From Planctomycetota bacterium (GTDB lineage Bacteria; Planctomycetota; MHYJ01; JACPRB01), in the NCBI GenBank assembly GCA_035574235.1, contig DATLZA010000009.1, positions 1 to 42,172 on the forward strand: DNA of 42,172 bases, written 5' to 3'. Shown here piece by piece: positions 8,345 to 16,551 of the stretch. The translations under genes were made by a program, and so were the position numbers. Position 1 is the first letter of the stretch. Each line of letters starts with the position of its first letter. The notes under the pieces were generated by a model, which was not told the DNA's origin, did not search any database, and saw only the letters and a list, made by a program, of their open reading frames with translations.

Positions 8345-9844
8345 ATGGTCGCTCCTCCCCGGGACGTGTTGAGAGAAGCGGAGCTTCTCGTCCGTTCCCG
8401 CTACGCCGTCCTCCTCTGCGACACGGAAGAGGAGGACCGGGCCGAAACCCTCCTGCGGTACCTGGCCGCGGCGCTCGGGATTCCTTTCTTCACGTGGACC
8501 CGGACCAAGGGGCTCGGCCGCGACGGCTCGGAGAACGCCGCCTACGGCACGGCCGATCCGTCCGGCGCGCTGGGCCACGTGGAAGCGTCGGGCCTTTCGG
8601 CGATCTACTTTTTCCGCGGCCTGCGGCGGGACCTCGAGGACAAGACCGTCGCCGAGAAGCTGGCGGACGCGGCGCGGCGCCTGTCGCAGAAGCTGGGGGC
8701 GATCGTCCTGGTCGGCCGCGGGATCGAGCTGCCGGACTCCGTCAAGCCGATGGCCGCCGTCGTCAAGCTTCCGCCCCCCACGGTGGAGGATTATCGGGAT
8801 CTTTTGCGGAGGATCCTGGAGGATCTTTCCCGGAAGACGGGCGCGCGGGCGGAGCTGTCGCCGGAGGACCTGTCCCGCCTGCTTTACAATTTGAAGGGTC
8901 TGACGCTTCTGGAGGCCGAGAAGATCCTGACGAAGGCGATCATCGAGGACGGCCGGCTGACGGCGGACGACATCCGCAAGGTGATCCAGGCCAAGAAGTC
9001 GATCGTCGAGCGCGAGGGGGTGCTGGAGTATTTTCCCGCCGAGGAGAAGATGGCGGACGTGGCCGACCTGGCGGGGCTGAAGACGTGGCTGGCGGAGCGC
9101 CGGGCGATCCTTGCGGATCCGAAGCGGGCCGCGGAATTCGGCCTGACGTTTCCGAAGGGGATCCTGCTCCTCGGGGTCCCGGGCTGCGGCAAGAGCCTCT
9201 GCGCGAAGGCGGTGGCGTCGGAATGGGGCCTTCCGCTTCTGAAGCTCGATCCTTCGACCCTCTACAACAAGTATCTGGGGGAGAGCGAGAAAAACCTCCG
9301 GCGGGCGATCGCCACGGCGGAGAAGGTGGCCCCCGTCGTGCTCTGGATCGACGAGATCGAGAAGGCGTTCTCCTATTCGGGCGGGGCCGAGGACGGGGGC
9401 GTCTCGATGCGCGTCTTCGGGACGTTTCTCTCGTGGCTTCAGGACCGCACGGCGGAGGTCTTCGTCGTGGCCACCGCCAACGACGTGACGCGGCTTCCTC
9501 CCGAATTCCTCCGCAAGGGCCGGTTCGACGAGATCTTCTTCGTGGACCTTCCGGACGCGGAGGTCCGGAAGGCGCTTTTCGCGATCCACCTGCGCAAGCG
9601 CGGGCAGGATCCCGCCCGCTTCGATCTCCCCCGGCTCTCGGGGGCCACGGAGGGGTTCTCGGGGTCCGAGGTTGAGCAGGCGGTGGTTTCGGCGCTGTAC
9701 GCCGCCTTTGCGGCGGGGACGGCGCTTTCGACGGAGGCGCTGCTCGAGGAGGTTTCCCGGACGCGGCCGCTCTCCCGGACGATGGCCGAAAAGATCGCCT
9801 GGCTGCGGGAGTGGGCCCGGGGGCGGACCCGGAGCGCGCACTGA
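8345..9844 (+). CDS. Ycf46-type AAA+ ATPase
   Basis: A 499-aa AAA+ protein. The N-terminal ~230 residues match the Ycf46/cyanobacterial layout and end in the segment EYFPAEEKMADV. The AAA domain has Walker A GVPGCGKS at 277-284, Walker B with acidic pair D336-E337, sensor-1 Asn379 and Arg390/Arg393 in LRKGRFDE. Ycf46 is a conserved plastid and cyanobacterial ATPase whose biochemical role is unclear; a link to inorganic-carbon use has been reported in cyanobacteria. No phototrophy genes are near. The gene has a short leader and no visible ribosome site. It converges on the kinase gene with a 10-bp gap. Other AAA proteases are unlikely because there is no peptidase domain. Confidence 0.8.
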   Translation: MVAPPRDVLREAELLVRSRYAVLLCDTEEEDRAETLLRYLAAALGIPFFTWTRTKGLGRDGSENAAYGTADPSGALGHVEASGLSAIYFFRGLRRDLEDKTVAEKLADAARRLSQKLGAIVLVGRGIELPDSVKPMAAVVKLPPPTVEDYRDLLRRILEDLSRKTGARAELSPEDLSRLLYNLKGLTLLEAEKILTKAIIEDGRLTADDIRKVIQAKKSIVEREGVLEYFPAEEKMADVADLAGLKTWLAERRAILADPKRAAEFGLTFPKGILLLGVPGCGKSLCAKAVASEWGLPLLKLDPSTLYNKYLGESEKNLRRAIATAEKVAPVVLWIDEIEKAFSYSGGAEDGGVSMRVFGTFLSWLQDRTAEVFVVATANDVTRLPPEFLRKGRFDEIFFVDLPDAEVRKALFAIHLRKRGQDPARFDLPRLSGATEGFSGSEVEQAVVSALYAAFAAGTALSTEALLEEVSRTRPLSRTMAEKIAWLREWARGRTRSAH

Positions 9845-9854
9845 GGCGGGCCGC

Positions 9855-10721
9855 CTACGGCTCGGAGCGCAGGCGGAGGAAGGGCTTGCGGTCGAGGAAG
9901 AGCTCGAGATCCTTGCGCAGGGCGCGGGCGTCCGGATAGCGGTCCTCCGGGCGGACGGCCAGGAGGCGCTGCAGGACCGCCTCGAGGGAGCGGGCCAGGC
10001 CCGGCCGGCGCGCCCGCGCCGAGGGACGCCGGGCGTCCAGGTGCTTGCGCACCACGGATTCGGGGGAGCGGCCCTCGAACGGGCGGCGGCCCGTGAGCAT
10101 CTGGTAGAAGGTGACGCCGAGCGAGTAGAGGTCGGAGCGCCCGTCCGCGGGCAGTCCCTGAGCCTGTTCGGGGGAGACGTAGTACGGGGTTCCGAGCACC
10201 GTTCCGTCCTCGCCCAGCTCGCGTTCGCCGGCGGCGCGCGCCAGGCCGAAGTCGGTGATCTTCACCCGTCCGTCCTTGCGGAGGAGGATGTTGGCGGGCT
10301 TAATGTCGCGGTGGACGACGCCCGCCGCATGGGCGTGCTGGAGGGCGCGGGCGACCTCGCGGACGATTTCGGCGGCGCGGCGCACGGGGAACGCGCCGCG
10401 GCGCCGGATCGCCTCCTCCAGGTCCTCGCCTTCGACGTACTCCATCACGATGAAGGGACGGCCCTGTTCCTCGTCCACGTCGTAGATGCGCACGATGTTT
10501 TCGTGGTCCAGGCGGGCGGCGGCCACCGCTTCGCGCTCGAAGCGGGCGGTCTCTTCGGGGTCGGCGGAAAGGTCGCGGGAGAGGATCTTGATGGCGACGC
10601 GGCGGCGGAGGAAGAGGTGCTCCGCGAGATAGACGCTCCCCATCCCCCCCTTGCCCAGGAAGCGCAGGAGCTGGCACTTGCCGAAGGTCTGGCCGACCAG
10701 CGGCGCGGACGTCGGTTCCAT
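9855..10721 (-). CDS. Soluble Ser/Thr protein kinase (PknB-like)
   Basis: A 288-aa protein that is essentially a kinase domain alone. Visible elements are the glycine loop GKGGMG at 23-28, catalytic Lys45, HRD at 137-139, DFG at 157-159 and an SPE version of the APE motif. All catalytic residues are present, so it is probably active. No transmembrane segment or sensor domain follows, so it should be cytosolic. A GGGAGGGG ribosome site precedes the ATG and TATAAT lies 41 nt upstream, so it has its own promoter separate from the larger kinase gene upstream. Substrates are unknown; the FHA protein encoded at 37719-39386 is a speculative partner. Confidence 0.9.
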   Translation of the reverse strand: MEPTSAPLVGQTFGKCQLLRFLGKGGMGSVYLAEHLFLRRRVAIKILSRDLSADPEETARFEREAVAAARLDHENIVRIYDVDEEQGRPFIVMEYVEGEDLEEAIRRRGAFPVRRAAEIVREVARALQHAHAAGVVHRDIKPANILLRKDGRVKITDFGLARAAGERELGEDGTVLGTPYYVSPEQAQGLPADGRSDLYSLGVTFYQMLTGRRPFEGRSPESVVRKHLDARRPSARARRPGLARSLEAVLQRLLAVRPEDRYPDARALRKDLELFLDRKPFLRLRSEP

Positions 10722-10762
10722 GGAGAACGACCCCTCCCTCTCGGGTCCCGCGAGGGCGGCCC

Positions 10763-10790
10763 ATTATAGCATCGGGCGCGGCGGCCGCAA
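10763..10790 (-). promoter_or_regulatory. Promoter of the small kinase gene
   Basis: Read on the minus strand, TTGCGG (10790-10785) and TATAAT (10768-10763) are separated by 16 bp. The ATG is 41 nt further on. It lies in the 100-bp gap between the two kinase genes. Confidence 0.55.
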
Positions 10791-10821
10791 GGGCGAATCG
10801 GGCGCGGGCGCGGGAAAGGGT

Positions 10822-12669
10822 CTAGCGGCGGGAGGCGCGGGCGGCGTCGATCCGGGCCACGAGCGCCGGGTCGAGCCCTTCGCGGACGGCGGCCAGGCGT
10901 TCGAGGAGCTCGGCCGGGGCGCCCTGGGCGAGAGCCGCCTCGACGAGTTCCCCCAGCCAGGGACGGATTTCGGGGCCGGGGGCGCCGCGGCGCAGGGCCT
11001 CCTCGAGGGCCCCGCGGGCGTCGCCGTCGACCAGGCGGAAGAGGACCAGATCGAGCTCGGTGACGTCGGGCGCGCGGCGCGCGTACTCGGCGATGGAATC
11101 GGCATGGAGGGCGGCCGTGGGGGACGCCCCCGAGGAGGCGGGGCGGCCGTCTCGAAGCCGGAGGCGCGGGCGGGGATCGGCGTCCGCGGCGGCGCGGAAG
11201 CGGGCGACCACGCGCAGGGCCGCCGAGAGCTTCAGCCCCAGGCGGGAGAGCTCCGCGCGCTCGACGGGCGGGGCGGAGGGGTGACGTTCGAGGAGGCGCC
11301 GCAGGACGGGGGCGTAGTCGCGCTCGGCGATGCGGCGGCGGTCTTCTTCGGTCAGGAGATTGGGGCCCGAAGGGGCCGCGGCGGCGCGGACCGGTCCGTC
11401 GGAAGCGGGGCGGATCTGGAGTTTGGAGTGCACGCGGCGGAGGCCCTCGGCGGCTTCGGGGGGTGCGGGATCGCGCCGGGCGGCCTCGCGGTAGAGGGCG
11501 AGCGCGCCGGTCAGGTCGCCCTTGGCCTCGGCCAGGGCGGCGCGGGTGACGAGGTCGCCGCGGGCGGGGGGAGCAGGAGGATCGGCGGGGCCGGTGAGGA
11601 AAAAGGCCAGCACGGCCGCTCCGGCGGCCAGGGCGGCGGCGGTCCAGGCGGCGGCGGGACGTCCGAGGAGGGCGGAGAAGCATCGGGCGGCGAGGCCGGG
11701 GCGCGGCGAAGCGGCGGCCGGACGCAGGAGCGCCGCGGGGCGGGGGCGGGGGAGCGGAGCGCCCTTGAGGAAGGCTTCGAGCTCGCGGGCCATCTGGGCG
11801 GCGGTGGCGGGGCGGCGCTCGGGCTTTTTTTCGAGCGCGCGAAGGATGATCTCGGCGAGCGCATCGGGGAGCCCCGGCGCCAGGAGCCTCGGATCGCGGG
11901 GCTTCTCGTGGATCTGCTTGAAGAGGACGGCCATGTGGCTTTCGGCCACGAAGGGGCGCTGGCCGGTGACCATGAAGTAGAGGCACACGCCCAGGGAGTA
12001 GAGATCGCTGCGCGGGTCGGCGCGGCGGCCTTCCGCCTGCTCGGGGGAGAGGTACCACGGGGTGCCCATGATCGCCCCGGCCACGGTGAGCGTGGTCTTG
12101 TCTTCCGCGTCGAAGGCCAGGCCGAAGTCCACGATCTTCACTTCGCCTTTCGAGGAGATGAGGATGTTGCCGGGTTTGATGTCGCGGTGGACGATGCCTT
12201 CGGCGTGGACGGCCTGCAGGCCGCGGGCGACTTCGAAGGCGATGCGGGCCGCCTCGCGCGGCTCGAGGCGCCCCTTCCGGTCCACGAGGTCCTGGAGGTT
12301 CTCGCCTTCGACGTAGGCCATGACGAGGTAGTGGTAGCCGTCGTCCTCGCCCACGTCGTAGATTTCCACGAGGTTGGGGTGTTCGAGTCGGGCGGCGGAT
12401 TCGGCTTCCCGGCGGAAGCGTCCCACGAGTTCCTCGTTGCGGGTGAGGTCGGGGGGCATGATCTTGACGGCCACGGTCCGGCCGAGCTCGGCGTGGACCG
12501 CCAGATACACGTCCCCCATGCCTCCGCGCCCCAGGCGCTTGAGGAGGCGGCAGGGGCCGATCGTCTTTCCGGCGAGCCGGTCCGGCGTCCCGGCCGACGT
12601 CCGCGTGACGGGTCGGACGGTCGCGCCGGAAGCGGCCGCGCGCCGGGGCGTCGGCGCCTCGGGCGGCAT
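10822..12669 (-). CDS. Transmembrane Ser/Thr protein kinase
   Basis: A 615-aa receptor-like kinase. The kinase domain spans about 38-300 with GRGGMG loop at 47-52, Lys69, HRD at 161-163 and DFG at 181-183, so it appears catalytically complete. An Ala/Pro/Arg-rich juxtamembrane segment leads to one membrane helix at about 338-358. The outer ~255 residues are Ala/Arg/Leu-rich helices that start with a possible TPR-like hairpin, followed by helical sequence I cannot assign. This is the standard layout of bacterial sensor kinases: kinase inside, sensor outside. The second kinase gene follows downstream, suggesting a signalling pair, although each has its own TATAAT promoter. Confidence 0.9.
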   Translation of the reverse strand: MPPEAPTPRRAAASGATVRPVTRTSAGTPDRLAGKTIGPCRLLKRLGRGGMGDVYLAVHAELGRTVAVKIMPPDLTRNEELVGRFRREAESAARLEHPNLVEIYDVGEDDGYHYLVMAYVEGENLQDLVDRKGRLEPREAARIAFEVARGLQAVHAEGIVHRDIKPGNILISSKGEVKIVDFGLAFDAEDKTTLTVAGAIMGTPWYLSPEQAEGRRADPRSDLYSLGVCLYFMVTGQRPFVAESHMAVLFKQIHEKPRDPRLLAPGLPDALAEIILRALEKKPERRPATAAQMARELEAFLKGAPLPRPRPAALLRPAAASPRPGLAARCFSALLGRPAAAWTAAALAAGAAVLAFFLTGPADPPAPPARGDLVTRAALAEAKGDLTGALALYREAARRDPAPPEAAEGLRRVHSKLQIRPASDGPVRAAAAPSGPNLLTEEDRRRIAERDYAPVLRRLLERHPSAPPVERAELSRLGLKLSAALRVVARFRAAADADPRPRLRLRDGRPASSGASPTAALHADSIAEYARRAPDVTELDLVLFRLVDGDARGALEEALRRGAPGPEIRPWLGELVEAALAQGAPAELLERLAAVREGLDPALVARIDAARASRR

Positions 12670-12701
12670 GGCGTCCCCTCTCTCCAGTTCGAGCGTTATA
12701 A

Positions 12702-12729
12702 ATTATAACATATAATCGACGGGAGGCAA
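12702..12729 (-). promoter_or_regulatory. Promoter of the transmembrane kinase gene
   Basis: On the minus strand, TTGCCT (12729-12724), a 16-bp spacer and a perfect TATAAT (12707-12702) lie 32 nt before the ATG at 12669. This roughly 25-bp stretch is strikingly AT-rich for this genome, and further TATAAT-like hexamers overlap it on both strands. Confidence 0.65.
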
Positions 12730-12756
12730 GCGGGCGCCGCGATTCGGATCCCGGCG

Positions 12757-12960
12757 TCAGCGCGCCGGGGGTTTGCGGAAGCGCTTGAGCGTCGAGGCCG
12801 AGACCGCTCCGAGGACCGCTGAAAGGAGAATCACCATCCCCACGGGCATGCTCACCGTGCCGATCAGGATGTGCACCGTGACGGCGCTCCAGTTCAGGAC
12901 CATGAAGATCCCGAGCAGGACCAGGAGCCCCCATCCCACGACGGTTCGGAGCTTGGACAT
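12757..12960 (-). CDS. LapA-domain small membrane protein
   Basis: A 67-aa protein with two hydrophobic helices (about 8-25 and 33-55) and the motif LNWSAVTVHILIG followed by a Pro-Val-Gly turn. This is typical of the LapA (DUF1049) family of small inner-membrane proteins. In enterobacteria LapA takes part in regulating lipopolysaccharide assembly, but the family is wider than that role and the function here is unknown. A promoter-like TAGACT ends 9 nt before the ATG, and no Shine-Dalgarno is present, so the mRNA is probably leaderless. It is separated from the lipoprotein gene upstream by 47 bp. Confidence 0.7.
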   Translation of the reverse strand: MSKLRTVVGWGLLVLLGIFMVLNWSAVTVHILIGTVSMPVGMVILLSAVLGAVSASTLKRFRKPPAR

Positions 12961-12969
12961 GCGGATTCC

Positions 12970-12999
12970 AGTCTACGGAAGGCGGCCGGCTCCGGACAA
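12970..12999 (-). promoter_or_regulatory. Candidate leaderless promoter of the LapA-like gene
   Basis: On the minus strand, TTGTCC (12999-12994), an 18-bp spacer and TAGACT (12975-12970) are followed by the ATG after 9 nt. Transcription would begin at or within a few nucleotides of the start codon. Confidence 0.5.
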
Positions 13000-13007
13000 G
13001 TCCGACG

Positions 13008-13727
13008 CTATTTCGACGGCGCTCCCGCCGCCCCGAGCGTCCCGTCCCGCAGCGCCCGCCGGTACCGAAGGAGGAAAAGCTCGGCCGACACCTCGGCCAG
13101 GCGCCGCTCCACCGCCGCCAGGCGCCGCTCGACCGCCGCGGCGTCCGGAAGGGAAAACTTCTCGTCCCCCGCGGCGAAGGTCCCGGTCTCGCGCCGCGAC
13201 TTGAGGTCGCCGGCCAGCGCCAGCGCCTGCTCCTCCAGGTCGCGCTTCTCCGCTTCCTTGAAGACGATCGCCGATTCGAGGGCGGTGGCGCGGCGGGCCT
13301 CTTCGATCGCGTGCCGTTCGTTGAAGTAGCGCAGGCGCTCCTCGTCCCGCCGCGCGGCCCACTCGGCCCGGAAGAGCTCCCACGCCCGGGCGTCCTCCGC
13401 CGGGGTCGCCAGGCGGAGCCGCCGGGAGGCGGGCGGCTCCTCGTGGTCGAGCACCAGCACGAACTCGTCGCGCACGTCCCCGGCCTCGTAGGCGTAAAGC
13501 CAGTACTCCTTGCGGCGCGCCGCGTCGGTCAGACGGAAATCCGGAGGCCGGCGGACCCAGCGCTCCGAGAAGGGCGCGTCCACGACGAGCGACAGGATCA
13601 GGTCGCGGGAGACGATCTCGGGATTGTCCGCCACGGCCGGCGGCTCCTCGACGCGGTTGGACCAGGTGTCCACGGGGCCGCACGCCCCGAGCGCCGCCGC
13701 CGCCGCCGCGATCGCCAGCTTCCTCAT
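13008..13727 (-). CDS. Lipoprotein of unknown function
   Basis: A 239-aa protein whose N-terminus is a lipoprotein signal: MRK, an Ala-rich core, then lipobox LGAC with Cys16. It should be lipid-anchored in the envelope. The middle is acidic and Arg-rich. The second half is helical with heptad features, including a duplicated AAVERRL unit near the C-terminus. AGGAGG sits at the correct distance before the ATG. The gene begins 24 bp after the aspartokinase stop and is probably co-transcribed with it, which says little about its function. No known family was recognised. Confidence 0.7.
   Translation of the reverse strand: MRKLAIAAAAAALGACGPVDTWSNRVEEPPAVADNPEIVSRDLILSLVVDAPFSERWVRRPPDFRLTDAARRKEYWLYAYEAGDVRDEFVLVLDHEEPPASRRLRLATPAEDARAWELFRAEWAARRDEERLRYFNERHAIEEARRATALESAIVFKEAEKRDLEEQALALAGDLKSRRETGTFAAGDEKFSLPDAAAVERRLAAVERRLAEVSAELFLLRYRRALRDGTLGAAGAPSK
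13096..13137 (-). repeat. 21-bp tandem duplication inside the lipoprotein gene
   Basis: Units 13096-13116 and 13117-13137 are identical except for one C/G change. Each encodes seven residues (AAVERRL), one heptad, so the duplication extends a coiled coil by two turns without breaking the frame. Confidence 0.8.
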
Positions 13728-13751
13728 CGGTCCTCCTGAGAAGAGGACGGC

Positions 13752-15071
13752 CTACGCCCCGAAAAACTTGCGGTGGAGCGCCTGGACCGCGCGCGCGCAG
13801 TCGGCGTCCTCCACGACGAAGGCGACGTTGATCTTGGAGGCGCCCTGGGAGATCATGAGCACGTTCACCTGCGCCTCCTTGAGCGCCTGGAAGATGTCCC
13901 CCGCGATCCCGGGGATCGAGCGCAGCCCCTCGCCCACCACGCAGACGATCGCCTTGTCCCGCTCGACCGTCACTTCCGCGAACCGGCGCAGCTCGTCCAC
14001 GGCCAGATCCAGGTTCCGGTTCGTGTCGAGCGTCACCGAGACGGACACCTCGCTCGTCGAAACCATGTCCACGCTGATCCGGTGCCGCGCGAAGACGTCG
14101 AAGATGCGCGCCAGGAAACCGTGCCCGTGGAGCATCCGCGGGGTCGTGACCGTCAGGATGAGGTTGTGCAGGTTGTGGGCGATGGACTTCACCCCCCGGG
14201 CGGGGCCGCGCGGTTCGGCCACGATCGCCGTGCCCGGATGGTCCGGCTTGAACGTATTCAGGCACCGGACGGGGATCTTCTTGCGGACCGCGGGCGTGAT
14301 CGTGGCCGGGTGCAGGACCTTGCCGCCGTAGTAGGCCAGCTCTCCGGCTTCGTCGAAGGTGAGCGTGTCGATCGGCCGGGCGGAGGGGACCAGGCGCGGG
14401 TCGGCCGTCATGATGCCGTCCACGTCGCTCCAGATTTCGATCTCCTCGGCGTCGAGGGCCGCCCCCAGGATCGTGGCCGAAAAATCCGAGCCGTTGCGCC
14501 CGAGCGTGGTGATGTCGCCGGCGCGGGTCTTGCCGATGTATCCGGTCACGACGGGAAGCTTCGTCATCCGGGAGACGTGGCGGCGGATCTCCGCATCGGC
14601 CTCGGGGAGGGGCTGCGCGGCGCCGAAGTCGTCGGTCGTCAGAAGCCCGATGTCGAAGGCGTCGTGCTGCTCGGCGGGAATCCCCGCCCGGTTGAAATAG
14701 GCGGCGATGATCCGGGTGGAAAGGCGCTCCCCGAAGGAAACCACGTAATCGAGCGTCCGGGGCGTGAGCTCCCGGACGAGGGAGATCCCCTTGAGGAGCA
14801 CGGCCAGCTCGTCGTAGAGCGGCTGGAGGAGCCCTTCCTCGACCCCGAGCTCCCGGATGACCTGCTGGTGCCGGTCGCGGAGCGCCTGGATCGAGACGTC
14901 GTGGCCTTTGACCGCCTCCTCGCCCAGCTTGAACAGGTCGTCCGTGACGCCGCGGAAGGCGCTGGCGACGACAAGCGGCTTGCGGGAAAGGCGTCCCCGC
15001 ACGATCTCGAGGACGTTGCGGATCCGTTCCGCATTGGCCACGGAGCTGCCGCCGAATTTCATGACGATCAT
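13752..15071 (-). CDS. lysC: Aspartate kinase
   Basis: Monofunctional aspartokinase (439 aa from the chosen start). It phosphorylates aspartate in the first step of lysine, threonine and methionine synthesis. The N-terminal KFGGSS substrate/ATP motif, the later TLGRNGSDFSA segment and WSDVDGIMTADPR are diagnostic. The C-terminal third carries two ACT domains (segments with DMVSTSEVSVSV and VNVLMISQGASKINVAFVV) that usually bind the end-product lysine or threonine. There is no homoserine dehydrogenase fusion. Starts at 15083, 15071 and 15062 are possible. The one at 15071 gives MIVMKFGG, as in homologues, and lies 10 nt after a -10 element, so the mRNA would be near leaderless. A lipoprotein gene follows. 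Confidence 0.92.
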   Translation of the reverse strand: MIVMKFGGSSVANAERIRNVLEIVRGRLSRKPLVVASAFRGVTDDLFKLGEEAVKGHDVSIQALRDRHQQVIRELGVEEGLLQPLYDELAVLLKGISLVRELTPRTLDYVVSFGERLSTRIIAAYFNRAGIPAEQHDAFDIGLLTTDDFGAAQPLPEADAEIRRHVSRMTKLPVVTGYIGKTRAGDITTLGRNGSDFSATILGAALDAEEIEIWSDVDGIMTADPRLVPSARPIDTLTFDEAGELAYYGGKVLHPATITPAVRKKIPVRCLNTFKPDHPGTAIVAEPRGPARGVKSIAHNLHNLILTVTTPRMLHGHGFLARIFDVFARHRISVDMVSTSEVSVSVTLDTNRNLDLAVDELRRFAEVTVERDKAIVCVVGEGLRSIPGIAGDIFQALKEAQVNVLMISQGASKINVAFVVEDADCARAVQALHRKFFGA

Positions 15072-15081
15072 AAGAGCCGAC

Positions 15082-15109
15082 ATTCTACCTCGGCCGGGGG
15101 GGAATTCAA
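15082..15109 (-). promoter_or_regulatory. Aspartokinase promoter, near leaderless
   Basis: On the minus strand, TTGAAT (15109-15104), a 16-bp spacer and TAGAAT (15087-15082) are followed by the ATG at 15071 after 10 nt. The same 76-bp gap holds a divergent promoter for the peptidase gene. Confidence 0.55.
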
Positions 15110-15132
15110 GGACGCGCCCGGCGGGATATACT
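15105..15132 (+). promoter_or_regulatory. Promoter of the secreted peptidase gene
   Basis: TTCAAG (15105-15110), a 16-bp spacer and TATACT (15127-15132) lie 15 nt before the ATG at 15148. The -35 overlaps the -35 of the divergent aspartokinase promoter, so the two could compete. GGGGAGGGAGGG upstream of the ATG can act as ribosome site. Confidence 0.45.
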
Positions 15133-15147
15133 GGGGAGGGAGGGCGC

Positions 15148-16551
15148 ATGCCTTTTCGGAGACGCCTCGGGACGGTGGCGGCGGCGATCCTCGCGGCCGC
15201 GGGAACGCTCCGGGCCCAGGACGACGCGGCGCTCCAGGAGCGGACGGACCGGCTGGCGGCCCGCGCGGAGGAAATGCTCGGGATCCGCCGGCGCGCGCGC
15301 GTGGCGGCGGTCCGGCAGGACCGCGACGCCTTCGAGAAGTTCCTGCGGGAACGGCTGGAGCGCGAGTTCCCGGAGGCGCGGCGCGAAGCCCTGCGCTCCT
15401 GCTGGAGGCTCCTCGGACTCGTTCACGATCGGTTCGACCTCGGCGGCGGCCTGGTGGCGCTTCTTCGGACCCAGGCCGGCGCCTACTACGACGCGGAGAC
15501 CAAGCGCCTCCACCTGCCGGCGGCCGGCCTTCCCGAGGCCGTGCTCGACGGGATCCTCTTCCACGAGCTGGTCCACGCCCTCCAGGATCAGGAGCACGAC
15601 CTGGGGCGCCTCCAGAAAGCGCTCGCCGAAGGAGGCCACGACGACGCCGCCACCGCCTGGCGCTTCCTCGTCGAGGGCGAGGCCACCTTCTGGACGCAGA
15701 TCTTCATGCTGGAGTCGATGGGCCAGACGTTCGCGGAGACCCCGGCGGCCGCGCGGGAACTCGCCTTCGGCATGGGCCGGAACTGCACGACGCCGGACGT
15801 CGTGCGCCACATCGAACTTCAGGCCGCGCGCCTGGGGCCGGCGATCCCGGACCTCAAGGCCGCCGCCGCGCAGATCCGCACGACGCCGCCGATTCTCGTC
15901 CGCAGGCTCGCCGATCCCTACCTGCGGGGTCTCTACGCCGCTTACCGGATCCACGAACGCGCGGGAGCCGCGGGATTCCGCGCTCTCTTCCGGAAGGACC
16001 CGGCGCTTCTTTCGACCCGGGACTTCCTTTTTCCGGACGAGGCGCTCCGCCGGCCTCGCGGGATGAGCCTTCTCAAGCTCTCCGCGCTTCCCGAAGCGGT
16101 GGGGGAAGGCCCCTCGACGCCGCCCGAGGCGCGCTGGTCGAAGGTGTACGAGGGAACGCTCGGAGCGCTGACGCTCCACGTCCTTTTCGAGCAGGAGCGC
16201 GCGGAAGCCGATGCGGCGGCGCTCGCCTGGCAGGGGGACCGGGTGGAGGTCTGGAGGAGGGGCCAGGACGCGTTCCTGGCGGGCGTCTTCGATTTCTCGA
16301 CGGACGAGGCGGCGGCGCTTTTCGTCCGGCGCCTGGAGCGGCTCTACCGGGAGCGATGGGCGCGCGGGGGGCCCGTGCGCCCGGAGCCCGGGGAAGGGGT
16401 GCGGCTGGCGAGCGGCACGGACGGCTTCTGGATCCAGAGTCAGGGACGCACCGTCGCCTTCTGCCGCGGCCGTCTTCCCGACGATCCGGCGAAGCTCCTT
16501 GCGGCGCTCTGGCGCAGCGAGGTGCGCCCCGTCGAGCCCGAAGAGCGCTAG
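15148..16551 (+). CDS. Secreted HExxH metallopeptidase-like protein
   Basis: A 467-aa protein with an N-terminal signal peptide (Arg-rich start, Ala core, cut near LRA-Q at about 23). The zinc motif H139-E-L-V-H143, extended by ALQDQ, and the downstream EGEA (Glu176/Glu178) provide the expected ligands of a gluzincin. The rest is helical with a conserved-looking C-terminal half. It is probably an exported protease or a zincin-fold enzyme; the substrate is unknown. The frame is open upstream, but the ATG at 15148 follows a TATACT promoter, has a purine-rich ribosome site and begins the signal peptide. The stop overlaps that of convergent truD in one CTAG. Confidence 0.75.
   Translation: MPFRRRLGTVAAAILAAAGTLRAQDDAALQERTDRLAARAEEMLGIRRRARVAAVRQDRDAFEKFLRERLEREFPEARREALRSCWRLLGLVHDRFDLGGGLVALLRTQAGAYYDAETKRLHLPAAGLPEAVLDGILFHELVHALQDQEHDLGRLQKALAEGGHDDAATAWRFLVEGEATFWTQIFMLESMGQTFAETPAAARELAFGMGRNCTTPDVVRHIELQAARLGPAIPDLKAAAAQIRTTPPILVRRLADPYLRGLYAAYRIHERAGAAGFRALFRKDPALLSTRDFLFPDEALRRPRGMSLLKLSALPEAVGEGPSTPPEARWSKVYEGTLGALTLHVLFEQERAEADAAALAWQGDRVEVWRRGQDAFLAGVFDFSTDEAAALFVRRLERLYRERWARGGPVRPEPGEGVRLASGTDGFWIQSQGRTVAFCRGRLPDDPAKLLAALWRSEVRPVEPEER

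Noticed and set aside
13752-15149. Longer aspartokinase start at 15149
   Set aside because: The first 26 residues would be Pro/Gly/Arg-rich, unlike any aspartokinase, and the promoter would lie inside the gene.
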